DNA of 45,105 bases. Source: Rhodocyclales bacterium (GTDB taxonomy: Bacteria; Pseudomonadota; Gammaproteobacteria; Burkholderiales; Rhodocyclaceae). The notes below the pieces were generated by a model, which saw only the letters and a program-made list of their open reading frames with translations, searched no databases and was not told where the DNA came from. Shown piece after piece: positions 43,001-45,105 of the stretch; the stretch's first letter is position 1, and each line of letters opens with the position of its first letter. The stretch spans positions 1 to 45,105 of the forward strand of contig JAPLQZ010000068.1 of the NCBI GenBank assembly GCA_026399415.1, read 5' to 3'. Both the position numbers and the translations under genes were made by a program.

Positions 43001-44376
43001 TGATCGCGAACCGGTGAAACGGACAGATTCTCCCAGTACACCTCGCCGCTCTTCTTGCAGTAGCAGATTTCTCCGCGCCAGATTTCTCCCGCGGACAGCG
43101 TTTTGTTCATGGCTGCCAGTGTCGACTCCGATGTTTCGCTGCACCAGAGGAGCGTCTTCGGGTTGTGCCCTATGGCTTCGCTCTCGCTGTAGCCGCTGAT
43201 GGCGCTGAAGTGCGCATTGACGTAAATGATCCTGGCGCTGGAGTCGATGATCATGATCGACACCGGGCTTTGCTCTATGGCGAGTTGCAGTCTCACTAGC
43301 GAGGCTTCGATATCCTTCCGTTCCTGAGTATATTTGGCAGTCCCGCGGTAGCCGAGGAAATTGCCGTTGCCGTCGAAGAACGGTTGTCCGCTGATCGATA
43401 CCCAGCGCAAGGCCTGGTCATTGGGGCCAATCTGATACTCCAGATCGCGGAAGGGGCGACATGCTTCCACGTCCGCCTCATAGCCTCGCCACTTTTCCAC
43501 CGCCAGCTTTTCAATCTCCGGGCGTAACTCCAGCCGCGTTCTGCCCACTATTCTTTCAAGAGGAATGGGTGCCTGCACGTACTTGCCGTCCTGGGTCCAG
43601 GTGAAGCGATGCTGCGCGTCGGTCTCCCAGAACCAGTCCGAAGAGGATTCCGAAAACGCCTTGAAGCGCTCCGCGCTTTCCTTCAGGTCGTTTTCGGCCC
43701 GGTCGCGGGCAGCGACGTCGTTGGCGAGTCGGTGGATGAGGGGGCGAAATACCCGGAACATGCCAAAAGCCATCGCGCCGACGATCAGCAGCGCCAAGAT
43801 CAGCAACAGCCGCAGGATGCCGGCTTCCTTCTGCTCGTGGTCCTGTTGATGAAGCTTGGCTATCTGGTGAAGCCCATCGAGCAGGCCGACGTCTGCGGCG
43901 ACAAGAATTGCCGCGGTGCGGCCTTGGTCCGTGGGTCTGGCCAGGGTGGAAGCCTCGACGGCGGTTCGCACCAAGGCAAGGTAGCGATGCGATTCCGCAT
44001 CGACGTTGCCGGCCGGACCAAAATACATGGCATGGATCGGCGAGTCCGGACCCAGTTTTCCGGCGCTCGCCGCCAGTCGCGCGTGAGCTTGCTCGAACTC
44101 GGTAGCGGCCGTGCTGGCGATCTCGCGATAGCCGCGCTGTCTGTCCTTATCGGGTTCGCTGTCATGCAGCACCAGATACAGCGCCATTCGCTGCGACAGC
44201 ATGCGTTGCCGCCCGGCAATATTGATGAACTCGGCATCTTCCGCATTGTTCGCGATGATCCGCCAGTGGAGGAACAATGAGCCCAGAGCGAGGACAACGA
44301 CCGCCAGCGAAACTCTCCACTGCCGCCTGGAAAACTTGCGGATCAGATCGCCAGTGACCCTGGTTACGTTGTCCAT
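40024..44376 (-). CDS. Large hybrid sensor kinase (PilJ/NarX-like, PAS x4, GAF, HisKA, HATPase, REC, HPt)
   Basis: The protein has 1450 residues. GGAGAGAGG lies upstream of the ATG. Transmembrane helices (about 22-42 and 187-210) flank a periplasmic helical domain with NIAGRQRMLSQRMALYLVL, the PilJ/NarX P-box-like motif. Then come PAS1 (235-350), PAS2 (360-475), GAF (about 495-645), PAS3 (660-775), PAS4 (785-900), the phosphoacceptor H944 (ANVSHELRTPL), the ATPase (IKFTVAGRVELRI, VEDTGIGL, GGTGLGLALSRRL), a receiver domain (LLVEDQPLNREIVEAL, VLMDIQMPIKDGL) and a C-terminal HPt domain (AAHAIKGRVGMLG). No DNA-binding regulator is adjacent. In NarX this motif binds nitrate, and the neighbour nirS makes nitrate or nitrite sensing plausible but unproven. 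Confidence 0.9.
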   Translation of the reverse strand: MDNVTRVTGDLIRKFSRRQWRVSLAVVVLALGSLFLHWRIIANNAEDAEFINIAGRQRMLSQRMALYLVLHDSEPDKDRQRGYREIASTAATEFEQAHARLAASAGKLGPDSPIHAMYFGPAGNVDAESHRYLALVRTAVEASTLARPTDQGRTAAILVAADVGLLDGLHQIAKLHQQDHEQKEAGILRLLLILALLIVGAMAFGMFRVFRPLIHRLANDVAARDRAENDLKESAERFKAFSESSSDWFWETDAQHRFTWTQDGKYVQAPIPLERIVGRTRLELRPEIEKLAVEKWRGYEADVEACRPFRDLEYQIGPNDQALRWVSISGQPFFDGNGNFLGYRGTAKYTQERKDIEASLVRLQLAIEQSPVSIMIIDSSARIIYVNAHFSAISGYSESEAIGHNPKTLLWCSETSESTLAAMNKTLSAGEIWRGEICYCKKSGEVYWENLSVSPVRDHLGAITHYVAVSEDITARRQDGRREQSRNRILEAIANATPLAETLKLMIAMAEAELPESICTLQRLDRAQGKLFNACSSSLSDACTKAVDGLEIGQGVGSCGTAAFTASRVVVADIASHPYWQAWRELAAAEGLRACWSQPIISSAGKVLGTLAIYYGSPRSPEANEIRVIELVSSLAAICLERDEAEQALRQSEEHARALLVERETILDNALVGIVLLRHRRVISCNRRLEEIFGYGPGELIGELSRVFYDSDQTFADIGVSAYQAVAEGRNFSTEMMLKHKDGSLFHGALNGRAIDPAQPQEGSIWIYADISERHRAEQEVHKLLQAVEQSPVSILITNREGLIEYVNPRFSQVSGYSSDEVLGRNPRLLQSGETPRETYQELWQTILAGKEWRGVVRNKRKNGELLWEDVSISPIIGDLNQVTHFLAVKEDITERKRSEDELEQHRAHLEILVQTRTADLSTALEAAKAADLAKDAFLANVSHELRTPLNAVIGLSELARRISTDPKQQDYLDKVTGAGKSLAGIINDLLDLSKIAAGHMEFEATSFSLRDLIQRSRSVMAYRATEKGLDLIERIDAGVPDVLLGDPLRIEQVLLNLLSNAIKFTVAGRVELRIDVTAREEHRICLRIEVEDTGIGLAEESIARLFQPFAQADASVNRKFGGTGLGLALSRRLAEMMDGDISVTSREGIGTTFCVRLWLGLGNAADLPDVAQASGKQTLPARYRNAQVLLVEDQPLNREIVEALLATVDITPIIATNGQEALDILRQFGPQAFDLVLMDIQMPIKDGLTAAREIRGWNGFAELPLIAMTAHTMEHEKKISTIAGMNDHIGKPFETASFLHLLARWMPVAKHQMPVDSPEAEIAEAAATPATGLAALHSIDTQAGLARFAGNETRYRHWLTQFLVDAPGYAAKIRQDIAAGNPDAARQAAHAIKGRVGMLGMTGLHSIVAALEATLNQGAPADELLDQLQATVELLCAEIRAALEVADQG

Positions 44377-44411
44377 GGCCCTCTCTCCGAATATGCTTCA
44401 GACCTCGGTTT

Positions 44412-44442
44412 TTGATACCGGCACGATACTCCAATTCGTCAA
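44412..44442 (-). promoter_or_regulatory. Possible promoter of the hybrid kinase gene
   Basis: On the minus strand TTGACG (44442-44437) and TATCAA (44417-44412) are separated by 19 bp, between the nirS terminator and the kinase ATG. The spacing is longer than ideal, so support is weak. Confidence 0.25.
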
Positions 44443-44463
44443 CTATTTTGGTGCCAGCCCGGC

Positions 44464-44488
44464 AAAAAACAGGGGCTTGCGCCCCCGT
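44464..44488 (-). terminator. Rho-independent terminator of nirS
   Basis: On the minus strand ACGGGGGC-GCAA-GCCCCTGT (8-bp stem with one G-T pair, GCAA tetraloop) runs into a T-tract of six, 26 bp after the nirS stop codon. Confidence 0.9.
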
Positions 44489-44514
44489 TTGCCCTGCATC
44501 AGACAGCGTATGAA

Positions 44515-45105
<591 letters not shown>

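Overview
The window is GC-rich, densely coded DNA that looks like a betaproteobacterial chromosome. The best guess is a denitrifying relative of the Rhodocyclales. The evidence is the family gene orders (uvrA divergent from an MFS gene and ssb; rfaE2, BON lipoprotein, gmhA/diaA, yraN, rsmI, pyrC), a cytochrome cd1 nitrite reductase gene at the right edge, TRAP transporters and abundant two-component systems. Taxonomy is inferred from recognition, not from a search. No tRNA, CRISPR array, transposase or integrase was seen.

Positions 1-11192 hold an apparent electron-transfer locus built as two divergent operons around a 183-bp control region. Leftward run a tetraheme cytochrome c, an NHL beta-propeller lipoprotein, an outer-membrane beta-barrel and a second NHL lipoprotein cut by the window edge. 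Rightward run a membrane protein with paired histidines, an 18-heme cytochrome c, a membrane-anchored 2x[4Fe-4S]/FAD/NAD(P) oxidoreductase, and a GlrK/GlrR-like two-component pair. Together they could carry electrons between cytoplasmic NAD(P)H, the periplasm and the cell surface. The regulator has lost the GAFTGA loop used to contact sigma-54, and a TGTC-N10-GACA palindrome lies between the two operons.

Positions 11194-14204 hold small metabolic and hypothetical genes, followed by uvrA (14201-17089). Between uvrA and its usual MFS neighbour sits a block of about 4.7 kb (17201-21878). It encodes a secreted, lectin-like, cysteine-rich protein, a hybrid sensor kinase, a LuxR-type regulator and a second secreted protein. 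The block is flanked by two copies of the uvrA 5' end and its upstream region. The second copy is a truncated uvrA fragment whose nucleotide differences from the intact gene are all synonymous, so the block probably arrived with foreign uvrA DNA. Both secreted-protein genes are preceded by the same 23-bp motif.

Positions 22579-31344 are conserved housekeeping: MFS, ssb, a TAXI-type binding protein, heptose/LPS and envelope genes, rsmI, pyrC, a DUF3025 gene and the RNase P RNA. Positions 31442-40019 hold a GntR-regulated TRAP transporter (dctPQM), a TerC-UspA fusion, a 2-hydroxyacid dehydrogenase, an MFS carrier and a small CbiX-type chelatase. The window ends with a 1450-residue hybrid kinase with a NarX/PilJ-like sensor next to the 3' part of nirS. 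A 14-bp sequence, CGCCAGCGCCGACT, recurs across the window in genes and between them and is unexplained.
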